Source of the DNA: Carya illinoinensis
Lineage: Eukaryota > Streptophyta > Magnoliopsida > Fagales > Juglandaceae
Length of the DNA: 64,000 bases
NCBI RefSeq assembly: GCF_018687715.1
Contig: NC_056766.1
Coordinates: 13,650,001-13,714,000, forward strand
Reading direction: 5' to 3'
Notes under the pieces: model-generated
Told to the model about the DNA's origin: nothing
Databases searched by the model: none
What the model saw: only the letters and a program-made list of their open reading frames with translations
Translations under genes and position numbers: made by a program
Shown here: positions 44,800-54,466 of the stretch, piece by piece
Layout: each line of letters opens with the position of its first letter
Position numbering within the stretch: position 1 is the stretch's first letter

Positions 44800-46150
44800 C
44801 CATGTTTACCCCTTGGCAAGGTCGTGCATATCAACAACAAGCCAAACATAACATAAATCACTTTGCCATCAAAGCGAGTGCATTCAAAACAGGGCCATCT
44901 TTATCCCTATAGCAAGGTTGTACATATTTGCAATTCGTCAAGCAGAACGTAAATCACTTTGTCACCAAAGTGGGTACACTCAAAACAAATATAACAATTT
45001 CACACCTGTAGCAAGGTCTAAACAGTAGCCACCATTTTGCACTTGTGGCAAGGTCAGAATAGAAGCCACAATTTTACACCAGTGGCTAGCTTATAATAGA
45101 GGCCACATTATATACCCGTGGCAAGGCCAAAATAGAGGCTACAATTATAACCAATGGTAAGGCCCAGAGGCAAAGCAGAAAAGAATCTTTTGCCTCAAGG
45201 TTGTCAGATACAATGCAAGAACTAAAAAATATACTTAATAGTTAATGTCATATGATCATATTAAAATCTCAAACTTCATATTCAGAATTTATGCAATAAA
45301 GAAATAGTGTACAAAAAAAATTGCTCGTGTCTACATCAGTCATGCTAAAATGTCATATTTTATTTCTTAGATATAGAGAAAAGTGCATAAAATATCCAAG
45401 GTTTGGGTTTCATAACAAAAATATGGATGTTTTTCTCAAAAATCAATCTCGACTTATTTTAGGAAAATTTAGTATATGAGTACCGCTTACCTAACGTTTG
45501 CAATATACCACCTAAGCTTTGACCACGAACAATAGCAATGTCACAACCAAATCCAAAAATAAAGCATGTTAATAACTCCTACCAGAACAAAACCTATCTG
45601 ACGAAAAATATTCTATCAACAAAACTATAGCTTAATAAGAGCCAAAACCCATGAGCCAAGAAATTGATCATAAACAAATAGTCCATCATAGTGCCTCGAG
45701 TTTAGAATGGCCCAAGTACAATATTCAAACACAATACTCCACCAATAGATTAGTCCAACCTCCTTTAACTTTCGCCAAATGCAAGTCACCATTTATAGCC
45801 ATGTTCCCAACACATTAGAACACCAAATCACTTTTTTATTTTTTTTCATCTAGTCCCTCATTCGGCGACAACATTACAAAAAATGGACCCTCACAACGTC
45901 AACCAACCAAAAAATCACCCAACTATAAATTCCAACGTACAAAATAAGGACAACTCAAACTTGCCATAGCCACCCAACCTCAGAGTCAAGGAAACTAAAT
46001 GGTGGTTATGAGGCTAAAGCTCAAGGGCACATTACCCAACTTAAAGCAGTGGTCGGTCAAATTAGTGAGCAAGGCGGCGTTTTCTAGAGATGTTTGAGAT
46101 GCTCTATGACATTGAAAAATAAGGTAAAATCTGAGTTTGAAATAGTGATG

Positions 46151-46189
<39 letters not shown>

Positions 46190-46308
46190 GAGAGTGAGAG
46201 AGAGAGTGAGTGTCGGGCTAGGGAAGAAGAAGGGGAAAAACAAAACCCTTGGGTCAAAAGGGTGCACTGCACCTAATTTTGTTTTCCTATAGTGAGCTAG
46301 GTTTCACA
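44800..46308 (-). mobile_element. 3' LTR of a minus-strand chromovirus-like element, left end not resolved
   Basis: The LTR start TGTGAAACCTAGC lies at 46308 on the minus strand, right after a polypurine tract AAAGGTGAGGGA (46320-46309) and a chromodomain-type pol end. Inside are a GA/CT microsatellite (46154-46210) and degenerate repeats of GTGGCAAGGTC, GAGGCCACA and similar words every 40-60 bases between 44808 and 45175. The left boundary is approximate. Confidence 0.6.
46154..46210. repeat. (GA)n microsatellite
   Basis: GA run with GTGAGAGAGTGAG interruptions at its right end. Confidence 0.95.
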
Positions 46309-46430
46309 TCCCTCACCTTTATAAAAATTTTGTTATCAAAATTTGGAAGTATCAAAGTCCCTATATAGATAGCAAGGGATTGTATGAACATTTTGTATCC
46401 AAAACGTACTCACTTATGAGACAACAACAC

Positions 46431-46493
46431 TTACCCCTCAAATAATTGTGGGTACTTGACCCGTATCTCTTCCTCAAGCTCCCAAGAAGCTTC
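46431..46493 (-). pseudogene. C-terminal end of chromovirus pol (chromodomain region)
   Basis: The minus strand reads EASWELEEEIRVKYPQLFEG and then TAA (46433-46431). This is the standard ending of chromovirus polyproteins, which use a chromodomain to target chromatin. Only these 20 codons remain. On the right it joins a copia gag fragment without any intervening pol sequence. Confidence 0.85.
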
Positions 46494-46494
46494 T

Positions 46495-46760
46495 ATTAAG
46501 GATAAGTGGAATGTGAATAAACTGGCTTGTATTTTTGTTCAAGAAGAGGCAAGGCTTAAGCAACAAGGAGATCATTTAGTTCACTTCATAATTCAAAGAA
46601 CCAACAAAATGTGTAAGAATCCTAGAAGCGCAAAAGGCCATAACCACCAAGGCGAAATAGGCCTTCTTAAGGAATTGTGGTTTGTGAGGGGACAAAACAG
46701 TATCAAGTGCCATTTATATAGTGTCAATCATTCACAAGGAGTCCCTCTACCCATTTGATG
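46495..46760 (+). pseudogene. Ty1/copia gag fragment
   Basis: The plus strand reads IKDKWNVNKLACIFVQEEAR and LKQQGDHLVHF, like the copia gag segment KW..NEL..CVQEEERLK that lies upstream of the zinc knuckle. It continues open to 46758, but similarity fades after about 46650. It starts within two bases of the chromodomain remnant on the other strand, so a recombination or nested-insertion junction lies here. Confidence 0.6.
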
Positions 46761-47448
46761 CTCTTGGCTACATCTAGTAAGAATGGTATGGAGAACTACA
46801 TCCCATCCCATCTCATGATTCTTGATGCATGGTACACTTATTCAAATAGAGATATAGATATTCTCAACCATATCATAAGTCAGGAAAAAGTAGTAGACGC
46901 ATTCAAAGTATTGAAAATTTGAAATGAACATAGTATAAACATAATGAGTAGAACATATTTATTTATGTTTAGAAAGGAGAAGGTTACAAAATTTGCAAAT
47001 GCCTCTAACATATAATATTCACCCTACAGTCTCTAACACTATCTTAGAAGCTAGCCTATCTCGCAATGTCAGGTTCGCTACTTTGTTGTGCCGATTTTTT
47101 CTTACCTTCTCAGAAGAATCCAGCTCCTCAAAGTCTCAGGTGTTTAGGATCTCAAAAGTGATAATTTGTCTCATGTCTAAATCCATTTTATTAGGTGAGA
47201 CTATCAGACGTCCTTCTAACATACTCCTAACTCTAAGTATGCTTGGCTAGGAGTCATTTAGCCTTGTCTATCGTACCACGGGATGACAGAGACAAACGGC
47301 TAGGACATGGTCTACACTTCTTTACTGCCTATCAGCTCCTCAGTCTGTCCTTGAATAAGGGTCTTATGCACAGCGTTGGACCATAACTATCCTACTCATA
47401 ACCCTTTTAGTAGATCCACTCTGAATGTGACTCTTCTAGTGCAGTGTG
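46725..47448. repeat. unrecognised dispersed repeat, copy 2
   Basis: Aligned with 33638-34382 in direct orientation, clearly similar throughout with small indels. It is cut at 47448 by the start of another LTR (TGTAACGCCCG). Confidence 0.7.
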
Positions 47449-50400
47449 TGTAACGCCCGTCCTTGTGGTGGACCTTTAGAAAATGATTTTAAGAAAAACA
47501 ACATGAATTACCATTTATTTAAAACTTTTTCCTTCCATGCCAGGATACAAAAGACTCTATGTTTATAAAATAAAATATGTTTCTTAACTTAAAGAGAGTT
47601 AAAATGGAAAACATTAAACTTTATAATTAAAAGTTTTTCATACAAAACATTGTGCCTAGGCTTCCCTGTAGGTCGTGTCTGTCCTAACACGTACTGCTCG
47701 TCTTGTCCTTGGGAGGACACACATAAAAACTAAAATGAGTTGAAAATTCTTAAGCATTACTTCCTACAGTTAAAGTATAATAATGTAAGTTTTCAGTCAT
47801 GCATTCATCAGTCCGTACATACTATATATAAGACATTCATTCATTTAAAACATTTCAAGGTTGGGTATTTCTAGAAAAAGATTCTCTTTCGTAAAATATT
47901 TCTTTTCTTTCATAAAACATTTTCTCACGCCTCATGCCTTAATTTCTTAAAGAATCTAAGCATATATGCATTCTTTCTTAACATACATACATTCTTTCTT
48001 ATCACTTTTCATTGCCCACTACACATTGTTACTTCCCATGTGCGAGGGTTAGCAGTCTTTTTTTTTACTCGAACTCCGCCCGTGGCCACGGGTTGAGAAT
48101 TCCTTTTCAATCAAGGGGCAGCATTGGGTGCACTACTAGTACTAGTTACCCAGCATTGCAATTTGCCCAATCCTTTGGTACCTATTCGTTCAATCATGGC
48201 CGTTACATATTTTCATACATTAAAACTTTCAATCCTTTTGTTCATTCATTTAGATCATTCAGTCCTTTTCATTTATTCTTTTTCAGTTCATTCGGTTCAT
48301 AGACATCATTTAAAAGCATAGGCTTACATCTCAATATTTAAAACATCCTTTAAAATCATAAACATTACCATTGTTTAAAACATCAATCTATAGCATCATT
48401 AAACATCATCTTTCAAGGCAACATTTAAAAACTTCAATTCATAGGACATTTTAAAACATAAGTTCATATGGGTATTTTAAAACACTTTTTTCTCGTCGTT
48501 TAAAACATTGCTTAAAACATGAGGCATAAGCCTCACATTTCATTTCATGAAAATACTTCCAATACTTAATACGAATAACATCCATCATTTCATGAAAATA
48601 CATACAATACTTACTGCGTATACCATCCATTCACATGCATACACTTAAGGTGCATAAAAAGGGGTTGCCAAGAATGGTCATTACATGCATATACTTGAAG
48701 ACTTATACTTTGTATACTTTCTGAAAACATCGTTCATGTCATTTCGTAAAGGGAAAGCATTTTATTTTCATTTTCATTTTATTCATTTATTTAGAAAACT
48801 CTAGAAGAGTATGAATGTAATAATTACATGGACTACATGCCATACTCATTTCATGCAGTTCATTCATGTGCGTGTTAGATGGTAACCTAAATGCATACAC
48901 AACCTCAACGTCATTCTCCATCTAGTGCATAAGCAACTAAACTAGAAACATAGACTACATTACACTTAGACACACTTTCCTTCTGTCCCATCTTCTATGT
49001 CTTCCTTATCATGTTTCCTCTTTCTGAGACCCACTTAGGTTACATTTTTCAAATTCAGCATTCTACCACGAGTGTGCATGCACTAAAGTGAATCTTCATG
49101 GTTCACTTTAGGGTTAAGACACTATGACCTTTATCTTACTCTTCTATTAACCACATTTCGATGCATGACTCAGACCGACTAAGTCACACATCCCAATTAT
49201 AGACGGTACACCCATCACTTCCTCCACGCATCCTAACTCACACTAAATCCTCATTCCCATCCATACATGCCACATGACTTTAAACCAACTCTAAGACTTA
49301 AACATCATGTAACCATGCTTAGAATAGATTACCTATTATATATAGTAAATCCGTCTAGCACATGTGTCTTGCCAGATGCACACGTTCCTTACCTCCTTAT
49401 AATCTAAGATCAAATTATAATCCGTTGAATACTTGCTTGTATAAACAAGCTCCATACTTCGATACCAACTTCTACTCAAACCCGGTCAGCAGGACTTTCC
49501 TACTTTCTAGCCCCTTTACAAGTTTATCCCAACACTTACATGATAAGACCCATTCACAATACACCTCCGTTGTGTCAAGTAGCTCGAGGTTATTCCCAAG
49601 GTACATCTCGACACCTATCACTATGATAGGGCCACCTCACAACTACTTCGGGACACAGTTTCACAGTTCTCGACGCTACGCAACATGCTCTATGATTCTT
49701 AGCTACGCCATCCAACCCTTCGTGACAAACCATCTAGTGTATCACGACACCACACAGAGTACACTCCATGTAAACTCCCTTCCATCCACATTATGCCATA
49801 GACCATTAAAACGCATGCCACACGATACATCGCTACACAAAATGGAATACAAGCCACATGTATTCCCTTTACAACACTACGCCACATCACTACTGTAGCA
49901 CATACTTTACACCCACACTTCACAGCACAGTCCACAAGACTTCACAGCACACTACCCAACTACACCATACATAGTGAACTCCACAATCCACCAACTAACA
50001 TCTAACATAAGTAACGAGGGAGAGAGGGTTATACCATCGTCAAGATTAACTTGTGCGTTGCTCACTATCCGTCACGGTCAAAGGCGTCAGAAGGGTTGTA
50101 CGTGGTGGCTAAACCGCACACGGTGGCTATCCACCTTGTATCATAGCTGTCCACCACATAAGATGGGGTTTGGACATAGGGCTGAGCTAGGAGAGGCTAA
50201 GGAAGGCTCATGGTGGCCTCATGATGGCTAGGGTGGAGGAGCACAGCGAAGCCATGGGTTTCAAGGGCTGAGTTGTGGCTTGTGGGTAAGGGAAATGGAG
50301 AGGGAGAGCTACGGGGTTGCTGGCTAGTCATGGAGGGCTAAGAGAGGTCTGGTGGAGCTATGGTGGCAAAGAGGAGGCAGCATGATGTCCCACGATGGCA

Positions 50401-50725
50401 GATCTAGGCTGTAGGTCATGAAAGACCCGTGAGAGAGTGGGGACGAGTATGAGGGGTAGGGACCTTAGCTGGGCATGGGGATGGTTAAGAAAGGTCGCCG
50501 GTGGGAGGAGGTGGTTGTTGGTGGCCGTGTACGGTGGCGTGGGTGGAGGAAACCATATGCGTCTCATGCGATGGAGAAGGGGAGCTATGATTAAGGAAGA
50601 GACCTTGGGGGAAAGGGAACTGGCAGTGGGGTAGAACCAGTGAGGTGGTGGTGTTGTAGTGGTGCTCTGTGGGGCTATGGGCTGATGGCAGCAATGCATG
50701 GTGGAAAGAAATGGGTGAAACCCAT

Positions 50726-50788
<63 letters not shown>

Positions 50789-50806
50789 ATCGTGCGCCGC
50801 CGCCAT
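47449..50806 (+). mobile_element. LTR-like element, 5' end clear, 3' end missing
   Basis: Starts TGTAACGCCCG inside the unknown repeat copy 2. A GC-rich, G-biased segment (50020-50700) and a GA microsatellite (50729-50786) mirror the 3' half of the solo LTR at 34769-36901. No GGGTTATCACA-like end is found; the sequence passes directly into gag of the second Athila-like element. A 178-codon frame at 49362-49898 has no recognised similarity and lies in C/A-rich DNA, so I do not call it a gene. Confidence 0.55.
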
Positions 50807-50827
50807 AAAGAAATGGGTGAAACCCAT
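50705..50827. repeat. 21 bp direct repeats flanking a GA microsatellite
   Basis: AAAGAAATGGGTGAAACCCA plus T occurs at 50705-50725 and 50807-50827, 102 bases apart. Each copy holds the palindrome ATGGGT-GAA-ACCCAT. The GA run (50729-50786) lies between. The right copy forms the left edge of gag similarity. Confidence 0.9.
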
Positions 50828-51258
50828 AAAGACACTTTGCATGATTTTATTGAGGCACAGGGTAAGACTAACCAAAAGTTTGAATATTTAATTATGCAGG
50901 TTGTTGAAGAAAATAAGGAGATAAAGAGCCAAGTGTCCAAATTAATGAGCTCCTTGAATGTGAATGAGAGAGGTAAGTTCCCTTCTCAAGCTCAATCCAT
51001 ACCCCATGGCCAACACATGACACGAGAGAATTTGAAGGATGTGAATGCCATTGTGACACGAAATGGTAAGTCATTACACATCCCAACAACGAACAAATCA
51101 GAGGATGTGGAAGAGGATCAAAGCAATAGTAGTGTTGAGCTGCCCAAAGAAGCCGAGGTAATAAAGAGCCTAATTAAGGTACCATTTCCTCAAGTTTTAA
51201 AACTAAATAAGCAAACTTTGAATACTAACAATGAAATCTTGGAGAGCCTCAAGCAGGT
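50811..51258 (+). pseudogene. gag C-terminal part of the second Athila-like element
   Basis: The plus frame reads LHDFIEAQGKTNQKFEYLIM, EENKEIKSQVSKLMSSL (coiled-coil-like), NERGKFPSQ, LKDVNAIVTRNGKSLH and KVPFPQVLKL, and reaches NEILESLKQV. These are typical of the Athila gag-to-protease segment. The frame is open. At 51259 it is cut by a solo LTR, and it resumes in the same phase at 53669. Confidence 0.82.
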
Positions 51259-51518
51259 TGATGAAGCGCTAAAACTGCATGATTAAGTTACTTAAGTGAA
51301 TAAATTGTTTAATAAAAAAATAATTTAAGTACTTAATTATGCAATAGATCACAATACTTGAGTCAATTGATAATTCTGATATTCTTAGTGTTTTTGAAGA
51401 TTTATAATGCAATTATTTCACATGAAAATAAATATTTCAATTTTATTCCTCTTATAACAGGAAAGGTTTGGAAGAGAAATGGAAGAATCGAGAAAAGCCC
51501 AAAGAGCGAGAACTGAAG

Positions 51519-51672
51519 CTCACACATGCATCAAAACAGCAACTCACAGCCAGCCACTCACACATGCAGAAAACGTGGGACCGGCCACTCACACATGCAG
51601 AAAACGTGGTACCAGCAGCTCACACATGCAGAAAACTTGGGACCACAGCAGCTCACACATGCAATAAACCTG
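51519..51672. repeat. tandem repeat, 31-38 bp period, five units
   Basis: CTCACACATGCA begins at 51519, 51557, 51588, 51619 and 51652. Most units continue GAAAACGTGGGACC. The array is in the U3 part of the solo LTR, upstream of its TATA box. Confidence 0.85.
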
Positions 51673-52023
51673 CAGCAAGGAAACTCACACTGACGAATAG
51701 CACACACTCGGAAAGCAGGAGCAATGCAGCTCATGCATCATTTCGTTGGAAAGCAGCTTTTGGCATGTGAAGCTGAGAGATGGAAGCACTCAGACGTGCA
51801 GTAGGTCAGTAGAACAGCTGGCCCTCAACTTTGACAGAAGAGATCACGCTGGCACCAATGAGCAGCAGCAGAGTTTTATCTTATTTCTTTCTTTTTCGGG
51901 TAGCTGGACGTGCAGGAGATCGGTTATGTGCTGCTGGAAGGCAAGCTGTTCATTTCAGCTTTCTTGCTTCTGCACATGGAAGGTCACCACGGCATCACAT
52001 GGACAGCTCACAAGACACACGGC

Positions 52024-52031
52024 TATAAAAT
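52024..52031 (+). promoter_or_regulatory. TATA box of the solo LTR
   Basis: TATAAAAT about 765 bases into the LTR, preceded by GC-richer DNA and followed by T-rich DNA. A start site would be expected near 52055-52065. Inferred from motif and position. Confidence 0.55.
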
Positions 52032-52129
52032 GAAAGAAGGCTGAAATGCTACAAAAGTGCAGTAGCTTAGCTTGGATTTTTATTTTCTTCCTGTTGTTTC
52101 AGACGCTAGGCTTCAGAATTTATTTTGCC

Positions 52130-52780
52130 ACAGCTTTACTTTGTTTTTTTTTTCGTTCCAGACCTGGTAGCAGTAGAGAGTTTTTAGTTTCTTTTTTTTT
52201 TTCTTTCTTTCGTTCAGACAGAGAACAGGGGCGGAAGCTCCCATTTTCGGATTTGATTCTGTTGTTTTACGTTCTTAGTGCAAATGGTAGACGACTGGTT
52301 TTGTTTTACACACATCAGTTTTTCTTCTTCTTTTCATTTTCGTTCGATGCAGCAGCGCAGCAGAGTAGTCCTGAGTGTTATTTTCTTTCTTTTTCATGTA
52401 AACGGAGGCAGCTGTTGTTGTTTACTTCACCTCGTTTCTGTTCGGCAGTAGCTTAGTTGGAGCTTTGGCTTTTAGTTTTTCGTTTAGACGCTAGGCAGTT
52501 TGAGAATTTTATTTCTCTCTTTTCTTTTTCGTGTAGCTAGAGGCAGGAGAGTAGATTTTCATTTCTTTCTTTTTCTTGTAGCTGGAGGCAGCAGTTTTTG
52601 TTTTTATTCATTTTCTTTCTTTCGTTTAGAAGGTAGGCGCAGCAGCTGGTTTGAATATTATTTCTTTTCCTTTTCGTGTTAGACGGACACATGATCAGAG
52701 TTTTTATTTCTTGAAGGAGTAGTTGTCATTTCGTTTAGACCTGGACAGCTTCTTTCATTAATTTCCACTTCCTTTTTTTG
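52130..52780 (+). repeat. degenerate repeats of polypyrimidine tract plus AG
   Basis: Units of the form TTTCTTTCTTTTTCGTGTAG followed by CTGGAGGCAGCAG or close variants recur near 52375, 52520, 52565, 52615 and 52665, and once upstream near 51888. Each looks like a plant 3' splice site. They lie in the U5/leader part of the solo LTR. Confidence 0.6.
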
Positions 52781-53668
52781 TTCTCAGTAGTTAGTTCTTA
52801 GTTTTTTTTTTTTTTTTTGCTTTCTTTTTTGGCTTTCGGCTGGTCTTTTTCTTTTTTTCTTTTACTTTACGTTATTAGCCTTTTCTTGTTCGGTTCCCAA
52901 TTTTATTTCTTAGTTCTTAGTAATTTTTTTTTTCTTCTGGATTGTTGCGGAACGAGAGGCAGTTTCTTGTTCAGTTTCAGCTTGGTGTTTATTTCCATTT
53001 TGGGTTTCTGTCTCTCTCAGCTTTTGTTATGGCTTTACTTAGATTAATCTTTGTTGTTAGAATTATCATGTGTAGCTAATTTTTGAAACTTGGGTTGTGG
53101 AATGAGATTTAATTTATTTCAGGTTCTAGTTTAATACAATATTTTGTTGATAAATATTGATTTCACTATATTACTAGTCGGATTTAAATTGAAAATAGAT
53201 TGCGGCTCTTGCTCTTGTTTTGTTGTTGACGTAAGGCACAACAAAAGCTTGAAAATTATCAAGGCTTCTCTCGATTGCTTGTTAATGTGTGTTTGGCTTG
53301 TAAAGTAGAGAATCCCTTAGAAAAAAATATTGCAAAAACTTGAGCTTAACATTTTTATCTTCCGTTTATCAATACCTTGATTGGGTTGTTAATCGAGAAA
53401 ATTATCTAGGATCTGAAATAAAGAGAGTCTCATACCCAACCCAAGTTTTTGTTAATTTGCCTTTTTGATTAGAAACTCAAATTTCAACTTCGATTTTTTT
53501 TTGCATTGCATTTTAATTTTATTTTTATCTTTCATAATCGACATATTTGTTACTCAAACATCTCATATACGCTTTGATAACCCTTTGTCCCTGTGTAATA
53601 CGATCCTGGACTTATCCTTGATACAACTTGACACTTCTACACTTGGAAGCACATTCGAAACCGAGTCA

Positions 53669-54265
53669 CAGGTAAAAATTAACCTCCATCTTTTGCATGT
53701 TATTAAACAAGTTCCTACTTATGCAAAAGTTATTAAAAATTTGTGTGTAGTTAAGAGGAAGCACCATGTGAAGAAGATAGCGTTCTTGACAGAGCAAGTT
53801 AGTGCTCTAATTGAGCAGCAGATTCCTCCCAAGTACAAGGATCCTGGTTGCCCAACCATTGCATGTAGCATTGAAAATTATGAGTTTGGTCAAGCTTTGC
53901 TAGATTTAGGAGCTGGCTTGAATCTAATGCCATATTCTATTTATTTACAATTGGGGTTGAGAGAAATCAAACCAACTACTGTGATATTGCAATTGGCTGA
54001 ACGTTCAGTCAAAGTACCTCGGGGTGTGGTAGATGATGTTCTAATTCAAATTGATAAATTTTATTATCCTGTTGATTTCCTAATTCTTGACACTATCTCT
54101 ATTGTTCATACAACTTCTAAAATTCTTGCAATTTTAGGAAGGTCTTTCCTTGCCACTGCTAATGCTCTTATTAATTGTAGTAATGGGCTCTTGAAACTTC
54201 TTTTTTGTAAACATGACTCTCGAGGTGAATATCTTCCATATTGCAAAACAGCCAAAAGACGATGA
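53669..54265 (+). pseudogene. aspartic protease region of the second Athila-like element
   Basis: The frame reads VKINLHLLHVIKQVPTYAKV, KRKHHVKKIAFLTEQVSALI, PPKYKDPGCPTIACSI and then the protease core ALLDLGAGLNLMPYSIY, QLAERSVKVPRGVVDDVLIQ and FYYPVDFLILDT. The active-site motif is DLGAG; DLGAS or DTGAS is usual. The frame ends at TGA 54263-54265. A later frame (54213-54527, +3) holds the linker (DRGVSLAHDFDPLEYF). Confidence 0.85.
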
Positions 54266-54466
54266 CGAGAGTCAGCAGACATACATAATTGACTCACTCA
54301 TGGATAGGGGAGTTTCTTTAGCTCATGATTTTGATCCCCTTGAGTATTTTCTTGTTAATTCTGAGTTTGATTCTATCAGTGATTCATCTGATGTAGTTGA
54401 TATTTATGCTATTTTTTATAAAACTCAGGATTATGGCACCGGGCATGGCAACCAAAGTTTGAGGAG

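Larger units (their letters stand above)
51259..53668 (+). mobile_element. solo LTR, 2,410 bp, CAGGT target duplication, inside gag-protease frame
   Basis: Starts TGATGAAGCG and ends CCGAGTCA. CAGGT lies directly on both sides (51254-51258 and 53669-53673). A TATA box (TATAAAAT, 52024-52031) on the plus strand is followed by a very T-rich transcribed-region candidate. The end (CCTGGACTTATCC, then a tail ending GAGTCA) resembles LTR ends of large plant elements. The flanking codons read Gln-Val on the left and Gln-Val on the right in the same phase, so the host frame is continuous apart from the insertion. No internal coding region is present. Confidence 0.9.

Noticed and set aside
49362..49898. 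178-codon plus-strand frame
   Set aside because: Lies within an LTR-like, C/A-biased region with few stops by composition; no domain or homologous pattern recognised.
50485..50940. 151-codon minus-strand frame
   Set aside because: Runs through the CT microsatellite and shadows gag on the other strand.
52046..53047. Phe/Ser/Leu-rich frames resembling membrane proteins
   Set aside because: They are translations of T-rich LTR leader sequence; hydrophobicity follows from T content.
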